NCBI GenBank assembly: GCA_033239525.1
Contig: BSYO01000035.1
Span: forward strand, 6,174,627 to 6,238,626
DNA: 64,000 bases
From: Nepenthes gracilis
Taxonomy: Eukaryota > Streptophyta > Magnoliopsida > Caryophyllales > Nepenthaceae
Direction of reading: 5' to 3'
The notes under the pieces were generated by a model that did no database searches, had not been told where the DNA came from, and was given only the letters and a program-made list of their open reading frames with translations. Every line of letters starts with the position of its first letter. Position 1 is the stretch's first letter. Positions 24,383-37,394 of the stretch are shown one piece after another. A program made the translations under genes and the position numbers.

Positions 24383-26726
24383 TATCACGAATTAGGATCA
24401 AACAGGTCAATTAAATAAATAATTAAAATTTTTAAAATTTAACATTTTAATTAAATTCAATAAATAATATTAAGTCCTAAAAATTTGGGTATGACAATTT
24501 AAAAAAATAGGACGCGACAAATTAAAATCCACGCAGGACCTCATTGGTAACAGTCTGGACAAAGTAAATACATCCTACTCTACAAATGTCGTAAATGAGG
24601 TAACAAATCGACCAAAATCATAAACAGATATAACATGTAACATTTGAACTACTCCCGAGACATAATCATGGGCTTATACCCAATCAGTTCCGTAATTCAA
24701 TCACATCAAATACCAATTTAAGCCATATTAAAACCTAAACTCACCAAATCGTATGAATGGCTGACAGATCACATCCATATTTCTACAATATATCCGAATC
24801 TTCTACTCTGAATGGGTAAAATGGAAAACGTGAGTTAAGCGCTCAACAAGTATCATATTTAAATAAAAAAGTTTAATAAATTAGAGGGAATGATCTAATG
24901 GATGAAAATCAAATCAAATAATAGAATAAATCCAAATCGTCAATAAAATAAATCCAATAGAAATTTAAGATCCAAAATCTAAAATTCATTGGTAGTCTCG
25001 TACTCAAAATAAATATCTAAATCCAAAATAAATGTCCAAATTTTGAAAATAATCACTAGCGGGACGTATATATATATATGATATAAACAAAATAGAGGTG
25101 ATCCGGACCAATTTCAAAAACGATGTCCAATCCGAGTCTAATCTGAATTTAAGTTCAAGTCCAAATCTAAGACCCGATCAGCTTGTGATGTAGGATAGAA
25201 TCCAGTAGTCAAATGATTCAATAGCGTACCCAAAAGTCAAAATAGTATCGCGACAGATATTCCAAAGGTTCGGATCAAAACATATAATCAAAATCTTCGT
25301 ACCAAACCTGCCAAGGCCCAATTGAAGGCAAAATTGACGAATCTCAAATCTAAATCTAAAATCCAAGTTCAAATTAAAATTTAACATAAATCAATGTAAA
25401 AATACAAATTATACACTAAATTTGGGTTCTGATTATTTAAAGACTAGTTTGAGGAAGGGTTATACATACTTTCTGTAATCTTATGGATAAATCAAATATA
25501 AATTAGGCCAACATATATGGCCATCCATGTACTCTATACCCATGGATAAGGTTGCTCACTATTATTTGGCACATGTAATTTTGGGTACAATCCTCAAATT
25601 TGTCAGATATATTAGAACGTCCGAATGTATTATAAGATCAAGTCAAATTATATAAATGAAAATTGTCACTACTCCAAACATTTTCTACTAAGGGAAAGAG
25701 ATTTGCAAATAACAATATCTATCCATCGGGACCTGGCTAGAGTATCTAATTTCTAAATCCAAATATAATAACCACAACCCAGTACATGCATGTAATTGCA
25801 CGACCTATACAAAGTTTTATATTTATTTTTATATAAATATACTGATATAAAAATATACAGTATTTTATAAACTATTCGAATTTTTAGAAAAATATTAAAC
25901 TCTTCAAAAATCATAAAACTCAATCCAAAAATCCAAAAATCATCCAATGAACTACACATCAGTGTATAAAAATATATGCATATTAGTAAAAATTTTAAAT
26001 AGTATCCAAAATAAATTAGATACTAAATCAAACCAAAGAGAGATTTTACAGATACTTACCTTGACCTTATGTTTTACAAATATTAAGAAAAGATACCTCA
26101 AAGTGTCCGAACGGCACCGTCACTCTCCTACAGGTGCACGTTCTCTTTCCTCCCTCCCACTGCTTCGCGCGCCACGACCTTCTCTCTCTTTCCTCTGTGC
26201 GGCTTCCGCGTTGCTCACCCAAGACATCATCGGTCACCGGAGAGTCATCATTGGCTGTCGCCGACTACCGTCGCGTCACCATTGCACGCCGTCGCCGTCG
26301 ACACTATCGACAACCATCGTCGGCCACTTCGACGGCTTCTCCTTGCGAATCATCGCTGCCGGCCAAACTTTCAGCCATCGACAACCATTGTCACAGCACC
26401 GTCCTTGCCGCACGACGCTGTCGCCGTCACCGGCCACCTCTCTCCCTCCTTGCGTGGCTTTTCTCTCTCCCTCTTCTCCCTCCTTCTCTCTCCCTGAAAC
26501 CCTCACCATTATCTGTTTTTTCTTCTTTTTGTTTATTATATATATATATTTATTTTAAAAATCTAAACCGATATTCGGACGATAACACGAGTATACTTCG
26601 GGTGCCAATCTGACTGATCTAAATATCCGTCCAAATTTCACAATATTTAATTAATTGTCGCCAAGTCTAATTTACAGATAATTATAATTAATATTAAAAA
26701 ATTCAAACGAAAACCGGGATATTACA
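24383..26726 (-). mobile_element. LTR of family B (Ty3/gypsy-type), minus copy
   Basis: About 2.34 kb. On the minus strand it starts TGTAATATCCCGG, a start typical of Tekay/Del-like gypsy LTRs, and ends near TTCGTGATA. It matches the plus copy at 37395-39707 along its whole length. A GC-rich and then GA-rich leader lies at 26110-26500. A donor-like AAGGTAAGTATC sits at 26059 and an acceptor-like CCATTTTACCCATTCAG at 24808 (both minus), 1252 bp apart. The frames at 25947-26558 are leader sequence, not genes. Confidence 0.82.
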
Positions 26727-28930
26727 ATAGCAATGCCACATGAAGATGTGGCATTTTGGGATCTGTGTTCAGGTTATAATATTTTATTTTGGTCAGTCGA
26801 TATATTAATATGAAATTTATGTCCATGGTTAATTGAGTTGTTAATTGGATTATTATTAATATCGATCATTATTAACAGAAAGATCAGGTTTTGGGATGCG
26901 TCTCTAACGATTTTAAACAAAAATATTGAACAAATAAAAAAGCTCATAGATCGATTTGAATTAATTTGATTTTTATTATAGAAAAATATGATAATTTTTT
27001 GCCTGGATAATCAGGTTGAACATGAACCAGCCTTCACCTAACGGTCACAGGCTATCATATAAACCTGGGTCGTATCTAAACTTAATTAGATTTTGATTAC
27101 GTCTATAACACGATCATGGTTTCCAATAGAAAACAACAAAGAGAATCCGCCTAAGACTTGATTTTTATTATAAACATAAAATTTTAATTTATTAAACAAG
27201 TGCCAAGTTCATAAAAAAATTACATTAAATCACATATTTTTATGAAAATAACAACTTTTACATGCGAATAATTTTCTTTTAAATAAATTTAGGTAATATA
27301 TTTATTAAACACTATGTTTTTATGGTAGTATATATTTTTAGATCTGTCAAATCTTTTGGAAGTAAGATCTATCAGATCAGAAGGTTAAGGTAAGTATTTT
27401 TAAATTTGACCTTTAATTTATTTTAGATTCATTGAGTTTGTTTATATTTCTTGTTTTAATGTACATGCGTATTATTTTTAATTTTCTTGCTTTGAATATT
27501 TGTGTATGCACTTGATTTTTACTAAAAATTTTGAGATTTTGTTTAGATTTTACCATATATTTAAAATTTTTGTTTGATTTATACAGATAAATAAATATTT
27601 AAAGTATTATATTTTTTATATATGAGAATATGTGAAATAAAAGTCATAAAATCTTATATTTAGACCTTATATATGAAGTCCAGACATGTACTTTGGATCG
27701 AATTCTATTTTATTATTCGTTTAATATTTATACTTTTTTATATTATAAAAATATTATATTTAATTATTTTAGAGTGAAAGTTTGGTATTTTTTTTATAAA
27801 GAAATTTTTTTTTGAGCATTTATTGTAAAATGTTGAGAACCGCTGTAAAAAAATTAAAGAAAATAATATATTTGAACGTCATAATTTATCTAGATATGTT
27901 TAAAGATTGCATCTATCATTTATAAGTAATAAAAAAATAGTGTTTGACTCTGCTTATAAAGAATATTATGTAAATAGCCCACCTATAGGTTAAAATAGTA
28001 GCGATTTGACCTAAAATTATTAAAAGTATGTGTAGCCCTTCCTCAAAATTAAAATTTTGATTATTAGTTTTAAATTTTAATATATTTTAAATGTTTGATA
28101 TTTTACTTATATTTGATTTGATATTTGAAATGTTTGATATTTGAAATTTATAGGATTTGATTGATATTCAATTTATTCAATTTTTGTGCTTTAGATTTTG
28201 GACTTTAAGGTCACTGTATTTGCAATATTTGTACATTTGAGTCTTTGGACAATTTCATACAATTAAAAGATTTGGTATTCGTATACAGATTATAAATTTT
28301 ATATACAAAATCATATTTGGATATTTATTAATTGGATATTTGACATAGTTAGATATTTGACATGTTTCAACATTTGTCATATATTAAATTTTGTACATGT
28401 TTTATTATTTTTATTCATTCGTTTTAATTTATATATTTTCATATTTTATTATATATATATATTAATACTTATTGAACTTTATATTTATAATTTATCATGT
28501 TTTTAAACCTTCCAAATTAGAGGGTTTGAAAACTTGTAGTATTTATGTTGAAGATATCTAAAGGTGTTCATTATTATATATTCACATTTAGATTTTGTAT
28601 TTGGTTGTATTTGAATTTATATTGAAGATGTATTATACATTTGATCATTACAACCTGTTGATATTGTGAAATTATCATGATTGTTTGATATTTTTTCTTG
28701 CGGGTTTATTTTAATTTTTGACAATATTTTTATTATTTATTTTGGAAACTAAACACGATCAATTCGATTAGATCATGTACCCACACCATAATTTGTGGAC
28801 TTTTAATACTTTTGGTTTTAGGTTCGTTCACATTCAACCCAACTTTTGGGTTTTAGTCAGATCTTTGTATAATACAAATAAAGAAAAAATCAATTTTTAG
28901 ACATGACACTAGTTCTCTTTAATTCTCTAT
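26727..28930 (+). mobile_element. diverged LTR-like DNA related to families A and B
   Basis: AAGGTAAGTATTTTTAAATT at 27387 matches the donor-like site of families B and D. AGTGTTTGACTCTGC with GTAAATAGCCCACC (27940-27985) matches a stretch at 22710-22760 in family A. AAATTAGAGGGTTTG near 28515 matches the block after the acceptor-like site. Ends are not clear. Confidence 0.5.
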
Positions 28931-30065
28931 TGTGGTCTCATACATGTGATATTAAAAGTCTAAAATTTTCTAGAAAATGGTTCTTTTTCCTTCCATTCAG
29001 TAGAAATCCTTGGTTTTCATTGGGATGATGTGGTTTTGTCTGGGTTTGTTGACATGGTGTTTGAAAAACACGTTGAGATTTGATGTTTAATTAGATTACA
29101 GTATGCGGAAGCAATAAAAATAAATTAATTAAATTAAATGATATATGTAAAGGGATATTTGGCTTAGAAGGTAGGTTCAATGATAGATCCCGATCTCTTA
29201 ACAAACAATAACAATAATAATAAAGCGCGATTTTGGCATGAAGTGAAGGTCAAATCGTTTGCCATGTCCTCACTCCGGGTGTTTGGCGGGAAGTTGGTTG
29301 ACTATGAAAATCAACTACCGGCCGGGTTTACGTTTTTATCATATCACATCACTAACATATGTTTTCACCGTGAACCTTCTGTTGAACATTTTAGTTTGCC
29401 AAATAGTTGTAGGGGACACCTTCCGGTCTTCACCATCTTCCCTCTAAAAGTCACATGAAACTCACGGATCTCCTTCTTCACGAACCAACGTCTCAACGAT
29501 GGTATTGAAAATGTTTCTGAAATAGGATAATAAAAAAATGGTGAGGCTCTTTAGAACATTACAAAGATATATTTTTGAGTTTTTTCCTGAACATAATAGA
29601 TGAACAAATAAAGGCTTTCTTCTCCTTTTTGGGAGCTCAAATAATTATGAGAATGTTTTTGGCGTCTGGGGTTTCACTAATTGTATATAATATTTAAATA
29701 TTAGAAATAATTGCGTTTTAGATTAAAAATATATGTTTCGGCGGGAGGTTCGCAGCCCCGTAATATGCACTTATGTGGCAATCATGCCCGGGTTAGAGGC
29801 TCTGGCGGCTAGAATGGTTTAATCGGCTCTCATAGTGGCGTTGGTGCCTCATCGGCGGCCCCAGATTATGGATTAGGCATTAGGCACGATACACCTATGG
29901 CGGTCACTTGGGTGCTCGGCGTGTATTATATAAACAATCATTTGTAATTTTAAAGACAACCCAAAAGAGATAAAAGAAAAAAAAAAAGGGAATATGCGAA
30001 AGTAAAGAGAAACTCTCAACAGTGTTTGATTTTGTGTGAGATTAAATTATTTAAAATAATTATTT
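28931..30065. other. unrecognised DNA
   Basis: Mixed composition. 29180-29460 is richer in GC and has two overlapping open frames of 92 and 62 codons with no recognisable motif; 29750-29930 is a GC-rich block of similar kind. Either could be a decayed mobile element. Confidence 0.4.
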
Positions 30066-30894
30066 AAAATATCAGCCCACTATTGTATTTGGGTTAAATA
30101 TATCATTGAAATTTCTTAAGAATGGCCAAACTCTTCCTATTTTGTCCTAACATCAATACTATTTAACCGCAACCATATTGCGAGGATGTTGGTTACTGAT
30201 GTAGATCAAGAAACATTATGAAATCATACAATAAACTCAAAATGGGATTCACTAGCCAAAATGCAAAAAAAAATTGGACGATCTTTTAGAACAGAAATCC
30301 ACATTTAAAATACAATATCCAAAAATAATTGAAATATTCTAAACAATTCATTTTGTAAGCGGTTCTTTACAAATATTTTAGAGATCTATAGCCTGCTAAT
30401 AAAAAATATTATAAAAATCTAAAAAAGTAAATTTAATATCTGTCAAAGCATATATAATTTATATATGTTGATAAACATGAATAAAATATAAGAAAGAATA
30501 ATAATAATTAGATGCAAATTGGATAAAAACGTCAAAATATTGATAAAAATGTCAAAATGTATATATATATATATAAGAACCAATAATAATTGAAAATTTT
30601 ACTAATAAGGATCGAATATTAAATATCGGGTTATAAATAATTTTTGATAATTTTGGGTATACATTATTATTTAAGAGTAAATGTATTAATTATATATTAT
30701 TTTCTATATATGGGGCAATTAACTCATAAATGTTAAATTTAATCTTTAGTTAACAAGCGATATATTAAATATGTAAAAATATATCATAATCTCTTTGCTA
30801 GCTCTTTATAAATGTCAAATATATAAATTTTCTAAATCGGGAAAAATAAAGATCATAAATTTTAAAATAAAATTTTTTACTAAATACTTATATT
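30066..30894 (+). repeat. direct duplication, copy 1 (about 0.83 kb)
   Basis: Starts AAAATATCAGCCCACTATTG and ends ACTAAATACTTATATT. The match to 31361-32212 is very close along its whole length, including AT-rich parts, so the duplication is fairly young. The short frame seen in copy 2 is broken here. Confidence 0.9.
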
Positions 30895-31360
30895 GATATT
30901 AGGATATCTTTAAAATTCTGCATTTGATCATAATTATTATCATTATGTATACTTATTTATATATATCTACATATATAAATTATACATATTTTTTAAATGT
31001 TATACTGACTCTTATTATCTTTTACTAATCTTTCAGATTAATGGGTTTGGATATTATTTTAGGGTCAAATAGAAGGTTATTCATAGAGGAATAGTTTTAG
31101 ATTGTTTAATTGTATTTTGATAATGTAATTAAAAGTTTGCTATTTTGGATTCAAACCTGTTTATATTGGTCGTCATGGACCCTTATTTTATATTATAGTT
31201 TGAATGTTGGATATTTGGTTATAAAGTTTTAAATGTTTTCATTGCTTTCAAATATTTATTGTTTAAGCGATTATTTATTTTTGAGTCATTTCAGGACAAT
31301 AATTTTTGGATCTTAAACTTTGTTATATATATCATTAAATTATTTAATGGTAATTATTGC
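30895..31360 (+). other. spacer between the duplicates, family B-like remnant
   Basis: TACTAATCTTTCAG followed by ATTAATGGGTTTGGATAT (about 31025-31055) matches the acceptor-like region of family B (compare 40375-40400). Confidence 0.5.
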
Positions 31361-32212
31361 AAAATATCACGGCCCACTATTGTATTTGGGTTAAATATAT
31401 CATTGAAATTTCTTAAGAATGGCCAAACTTTTCCTATTTTGTCCTAACATCAATGAACATACCCGAACCGCAACCATATTGCGAGGAGAAATGGTTACTG
31501 ATGTAGATCAAGAAACATTAATACTGAAATCATACAATAAACTCAAAATGGGATTCACTAGCCAAAATGCAAAGTGCAAAAAATTAAAACGATCTTTAGA
31601 ACAGAAATTTGATTAAAATACAATATCCAAAAATAATTGAAATATTCTAAACTATTTATTTTCAAACGGTTCTTTGTCTAAAATTCTGTAAGAGATCTAA
31701 CCTGCTAATAAAAAATATTATAAAAATCTAAAAAAGTAAATTTAATATCTATCATAGCATATATAATTTATATATGTTGATAAACATGAATAAAATATAA
31801 GAAAGAATAATAATAATTAGATGCAAATATGATAAAAACGTCAAAATATTGATAAAAATGTCCAAAAATGTATATATATATATATAAGAACCAATAATAA
31901 TTGAAAATTTTACTAATAAGGATCGAATATTAAAGATCGGGTTATAAATAATTTTTGATAATTTTGAGCTATACATTATTATTTAAGACCCGTAAATGTA
32001 TCAATTATATATTATTTTTTATATATGGGGCAATTAACTCATAAATGTTAAATTTAATCTTTAGTTAACAAACGATATATTAAATATGTCCAAATATATC
32101 CATCAATTCTCTGTGCTAGCTCTTTATAAATGTCAAATATATAAATTTTCTAAATCGGGAAAAATAAAGATCATAAATTTTAAAATAAAATTTTTACTAA
32201 ATACTTATATTA
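31361..32212 (+). repeat. direct duplication, copy 2 (about 0.85 kb)
   Basis: Second copy, offset 1295 bp from the first. It holds a 65-codon open frame (31419-31616) with a Lys-rich end that I do not recognise. The duplicates lack TG...CA ends, so they are not LTRs. Confidence 0.9.
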
Positions 32213-34229
32213 AAATAAAATGGAAAGTCAAACATCTAAAGATTTTTCCATGTATGAAAATTATTACGAAATCAAGTATAAACCTTCAAAATTTCAATAT
32301 CTTCAAATAAAATGGATATACTTGTAGAACAAGGATAGAAAGAATGATAAAAAGCTACATGAATGCATGTTTTAATGAAGATAAAACGATTAATATCAAG
32401 ATTTTGAATAACAAATGAAGAAAATGGTATAGATGTATATGCCTTAAACTAAATAATAACTGGATCTACCTGAGATAATTTTAAAACCAACGTCCTTTAC
32501 TTTTTCACTTCTTCTTCTCTCTCTTGTCCCCTTTCTTTCTCACTCCTCTTTTGAACTTAACTGAAAATGATTCAAAAATTATGAAGGATCGGTTATGTAA
32601 TCAAACCGGTGCATAGGTCAACCATGGTTTCTCTTTTCTCACTTGATTTTTATCTAAATACAGAATTATTTTCAATAAATTTTTCAATATAAATTACTTC
32701 TAACATTATAATGTATAAATTAGAGATTGAGTATTATAAGTGTATACTCCTTAAGAAGGACACAATGTGACTCTCGAGGTAGACAACTCAATCCTAAGGA
32801 TGACGATGAATTTTTAGTTATTTCAGGAGTTTTTGAATCCCTCGAATTTATGGAGAGACTTTTATAATAGAGACGTTAGATCACGTAAGCAATGATGATA
32901 GATCAAGCATTTGAGGATCATATATCAAGCGTTTGTGATTCAGGGAGTAGGTAAAACTATTTCGTGATATTTGTCGGGCACTACAGAGGCAACTATAAGT
33001 CAATGCCCAATGACTCTTTTTTCAGGATGACAATTGTTGATTTTCGGTATGGCAAACACACTTTTTGCTAGCAAGTTGAGCACCTGTCGATGAGCTTAGG
33101 GCTTCTATGCCGCAATTGCGACTATCTGCTACAAATTCAATAGCCGGACGGCTTTTTGCTTTCTTTTCAAAAGAAAATAGAGAAAAAGACGTTTTGCAAA
33201 CTGCAACTGTCCGATTTTGGTTGCAAGTCCTCAATTTGCGGCATAGGGTCCCTCGACTCCCCGTCGGTCCTTGCCCATCGATTAATGTTGACACATCACT
33301 TCAACTGGCACAAAATCCACATGCTCGGATAATATTTCTACTTTGAGGACAATTGGGGTAGGTCAAAGGTGTATTAGGTAACACCTTATTAAATTTGGTT
33401 AGGTGTATCAGTGGGTCTCACATCCTTCATAAGCCCACCGACAGTTTATAATATAGTATTAAAAAAAAACATACTTTAGAAAGTTTTAAATATTTTTAAT
33501 AATATTATACTTAATTTATAATTAACATGAAAATAAATAAATAAATATAATATTATTTATATTTTAATAGAAATTAAAAGTTATCCCCAAAACATTTCAC
33601 ACATATATATACACATATATATATATATATATGAGAGCTTCTATTTTATTAATTTAAATCAAATATTATGTGTATAATTTTATCCATAAAAATTACATAT
33701 TATTTAAGTCTAAATAAATAATAGTAAAAAATGAACTCGTGATTATAAATCTAAGTATGATATGATAGATAGATCTGAAAAAAATTTATATGACACTTAT
33801 TATAAATTTTTAACGGCATAATGTTTCATTATTTATTTAAAATATTAGATTATGATAGATATATATAGACCATCTAGAGGGTAAGAGTTGTATCAGCCGA
33901 AAAAAGTATATGCCAAAAGAATATCCCTCAGTTATGATTTTAAAAATTATTAATGGAAAAATAATAATTATATGCACACTTATATACATATTTTTATCGA
34001 TATTGTCAAAATTAATGTACATAGGGAGAGATGAAAGAGATAAAATAATAAAATAAAATAAATTTTAATATAAATAAATATATAAATAATATTATTTTTA
34101 TCAATAATATCTCATTATATATGTTAATTATATAAAAAATATATATATAGGTATTATATTATACAAATGTATTTTTTATACGTTATGGATCTAAATTTCA
34201 AAAAGTGATCTTCAAATATTTTGTCCATT
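32213..34229. other. AT-rich DNA with one mixed block
   Basis: 33010-33450 is a higher-GC block with frames on both strands (33107-33346 plus, 33022-33294 minus) but no known motif. A (TA/CA)n run lies near 33600-33635. Nothing else is seen. Confidence 0.45.
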
Positions 34230-37200
34230 AAATCGTGATTCTACACAACAATCGCGGCACAGCAGAGAGTGTGTGCAGAGGTGCTCGAGTATTGAAAGTG
34301 TGAGAGTTTTATAAGAGAAGGCTTTTTACAGGCAAGTAAGAACGTGCCTTAGAAATGAAAACTCCATGGCCTTTTATAACCACCGTGTTGGGATGCCTTT
34401 CTTGTGCAGAAAAGCTTGATTCCCGCACTCTATTGGGATCGTTGTCTTTTTTGGCGTAAAGCCTTTATGGCTGTAATGGTCGATGGATTGATTCTCTTCC
34501 TTGTTTTGTAACCGCTAGAGTTTCTAGCGATAAAATGAATTTTCTTCTTTAGTGGATGCTAAAATCTGAGGTATTAAATTATCCTTTTTGAAAAGGTGAA
34601 ACCATTGCAATGGAGGACGGGATGAATTTGGGTTTGATATGAGTCCACGGTCCTCAAAGAGTATTTGATCATTGAAGTGGGATTGCTCGAATCCAAATGG
34701 GAGACTTGGGTTTTTTGTTACCTTTTTGTCTCGTGAGGAGTGAGATCTAGAAGCAAATGTGCCGCATGGACTTGGGGCGTTTCCTCCCTCATGGGCTAGC
34801 CCTTTATTGGTGTACATGATCACTAACCCTCAATACTGGTGGTCTGGGATTTCAGCTTCTAGCATGTTTAAGATGAGATGCGAATAGTCAGTTAGTACTG
34901 AGGAAAGTGTGAGGGCTCTTTATTGAGAAGGCTTGTTTCGCTGACCACAATGTCAAGATCCAAAGAACTAGCTAAAAGATCGTTAACCGGATTTGTTGAC
35001 CGCCCAGGCGAGTTCTAAAACTCCGTTGATGGCATTTTATAACCGGGAACCGGTAGGAGTTGAAACGGATGCCAAAAATGTGTAAATAAGAAATTTATGA
35101 TCCGCGAATTAATTTCAGATGATGGGATTGATTGCATCCTTTCTCGAAACCAGACGCGATAATGATGGGCGCACTTTTTCGATGTGTTGCCCTTCTCCAA
35201 CATTCACATACCTTTAAATATTCAGTCCATTTCATTTCAAACTCCCACCTTTTCTTCCAAAAAAAATATTCTGAGTGTTATGCTTTCTTCCTACTTGCAT
35301 TCCCATGGCACCTTCTATTATTCAAATCGATTATGTAGCCAAGGCTAATAAAGTGAAGGAGTTGTACATCGAGTACAATATTCCTAAGCCGTTTGTCTTT
35401 TGGATGCCTAATGATGAGGACAGGGCGTGCTTCCCTCCCCAGGGCTGCATCACCGTGTATAAGGCCCACCTGAGGAGTGGGTTACGCCTTCCAGTGTTAG
35501 TCGAGCTGTTGGCCATCTTAAATACACCAATGCCGTGAGATATCTATACTTTATGTATATTTTCCTTCGTCACCATTCACAGTTGTTGACAGCGGAGGTA
35601 GTGAGGGTGATATTCAAGTTCTCTCAGAGTGGGGATTGGATCTTCCCCCCCCCCAAGGGCTCTAGATTAGCAATGTTATCTATGACTTTTTGAAGAATTG
35701 GAAGGATAGGTTCTTCCACGTGCACGTTAATGAGTCCTGGCTTGTGTCCAGGGATTAGGGTAGGGTGCCTGACACTTTCATCGAGACTCCCACGGATAAG
35801 GAGATAGCTGCCGTGGAGCCACTTCTGAAAATGGTGGAGGGTCACCTTTCTGAGTTCCGGAGGGATCACTTGATTTCCTGTGTGGAAGCCAAGAGGGCTC
35901 ACTAAGGACCGCCTTCTCCGGTCTAGAGGATGAGGCTTCCCTCTTCCCAGTGTAAGAGGAAGGCCGGTGCCATCGTTATTAATTTGCCGGTATGCCTTCT
36001 AGTGAGGAAGCTTCCAAAAGTCCAAGGTAGAAGAAGGTGGCAATGACAGTGCCTTCTTCTTTATCCTCCACAAAGCCGAACTATGTTTTGGCCGGTCGAT
36101 TTGTTGGAGTTGGAGAGCGCTCTGATATTGAGGCTAATGTGGAGATTTATAACCCTGTTGCTAATGGAGTTGTTCTTTAGAGCACTTGGTGGTTCTGGGG
36201 CCGAGACGCCGGAGCATTAGGCCAGATGAGATGCGAATGCCACCGAGGGCTCCAAGATAAGGAGCATACTTGTGGAGACCCAAGAGGCGGTTGGTATTAG
36301 CGCTGAAGTGATGGAGGAGTTTTTGTAGAAGAGTTTGTCGGGAGGCTCCCCGCAGAGCCCGCCGATTGAGGTTCCACCGCCTTGTCCAAGGTCATGTAGT
36401 AGGCCGGTGAGGCACGTGGAGTCAAGCCCAAGTTTCGAAAATATCGAGGACTCTACCTAGCAGAGTAAGAGAGTTTTGGCGGTTCGACTATAAGAGTCGG
36501 CATGATACCTATCTCGAGAAGAAGAAACCTTCGAGATTTTGTTTCGAGTTTGCCACAAACAGCAAAAGATTTGGTGGCCATTGGGACAAGAATGAGCTAG
36601 CAGACGATGCATGAGAAGATAAAATCGACTTATCGCCTGTTTATTAGGAAAGTCATTCCTGAGATTGGCCATTGGCATATTATCGAGGTGTGGAGATTGC
36701 AAGGTATTTCTACTTTGAGGCTTTTGAATTAATTTGAGGCTGATAATCGATCAGAGTGACACAGTGGAAGCGTGTAGACTCGTGGCTATCGATGATAAGA
36801 TTTGATTTGAGGTTAAAGTAAAAGATCAGAATTGTGAATTGATTAATAGCTCGATAAGAGCGGTCAAATGTTTCTGTAAACACTTTGAAGAGAAGAATTT
36901 TAAGTTTTGAAATCGAAGGGTAGTTTGAAGTGGAGGTTCATTAGGATATTCAAAATTTTTAGCAGATAAGGAAAGTGGCCTTCAGATTGGCCTTTCTTTT
37001 GAATTTGCTAGATGAATATGATATGTTTTATATGAATGATCATTTGAATGTGATTGGATTGGAGTCATTTTGATCAACAATGAGTATTTTAGGTTAATGT
37101 TGTGGTTTTGATTTTGGGATAGAAAGGATTTTGTGCAAAGGAATAATATATTTCAGTCGACTATTATACTCTTGAGAGATCTTCTAGTTCAGAAAACGTT

Positions 37201-37394
37201 AAGGGATCTTGAGGACGAGTTCGAGAGGATATTCCTATTTGCTGAGGATCAAATTTAGATAAATCATTTGAACGAGAAAATCTATTGAGAAGATTGAATA
37301 TGAAATTCGGAAGAATCTCTTCATTGTTGGATAATTGAGGTTAAGATCGAAAGGCGTAAATTTCGAGGCCAAATTTGTTGTAATGAGGGGAGAA
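34230..37394 (+). mobile_element. decayed retroelement interior
   Basis: GC-richer than its surroundings, with a gag-like pseudogene at 35305-35904. It ends in AAATTTCGAGGCCAAATTTG (37355-37374) and a purine tract GAGGGGAGAA (37385-37394). That ending is characteristic of the 3' end of gypsy elements just before an LTR starting TGTAATATC. A family B LTR begins at the next base. No reverse transcriptase or integrase text is readable between 35905 and 37354. The region may combine more than one element. Confidence 0.7.
35305..35904 (+). pseudogene. gag-like protein of a plant transposon (Transposase_28 / putative gypsy-type family), broken
   Basis: The first frame (35305-35538) has FWMPNDEDRACFPPQGC and VYKAHLRSGLRLPVLVELLA, the pattern of the plant 'putative gypsy type transposon' domain, where a short aromatic block is followed by GLRLP. 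The domain continues in other frames with VIFKFSQSGDWIF and FLKNWKDRFFHVHV, also typical. Breaks: a TGA after the first frame, a C9 run near 35647 that shifts frame, and a TAG at about 35756 where a Trp codon is expected. Function in life would be structural or DNA-binding within an element; here it is dead. Confidence 0.72.

Noticed and set aside
25947..26613. Overlapping plus-strand frames of 203 and 159 codons
   Set aside because: They read through the antisense of a family B LTR leader; Ser/Pro/Leu-rich low-complexity text with no domain.
30066..32212. The two duplicates as LTRs of one element
   Set aside because: They lack TG...CA ends, a primer site after copy 1 and a purine tract before copy 2.
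33022..33346. Overlapping frames on both strands in a higher-GC block
   Set aside because: No recognisable motif, no intron signals, no repeat ends; left as unexplained DNA.
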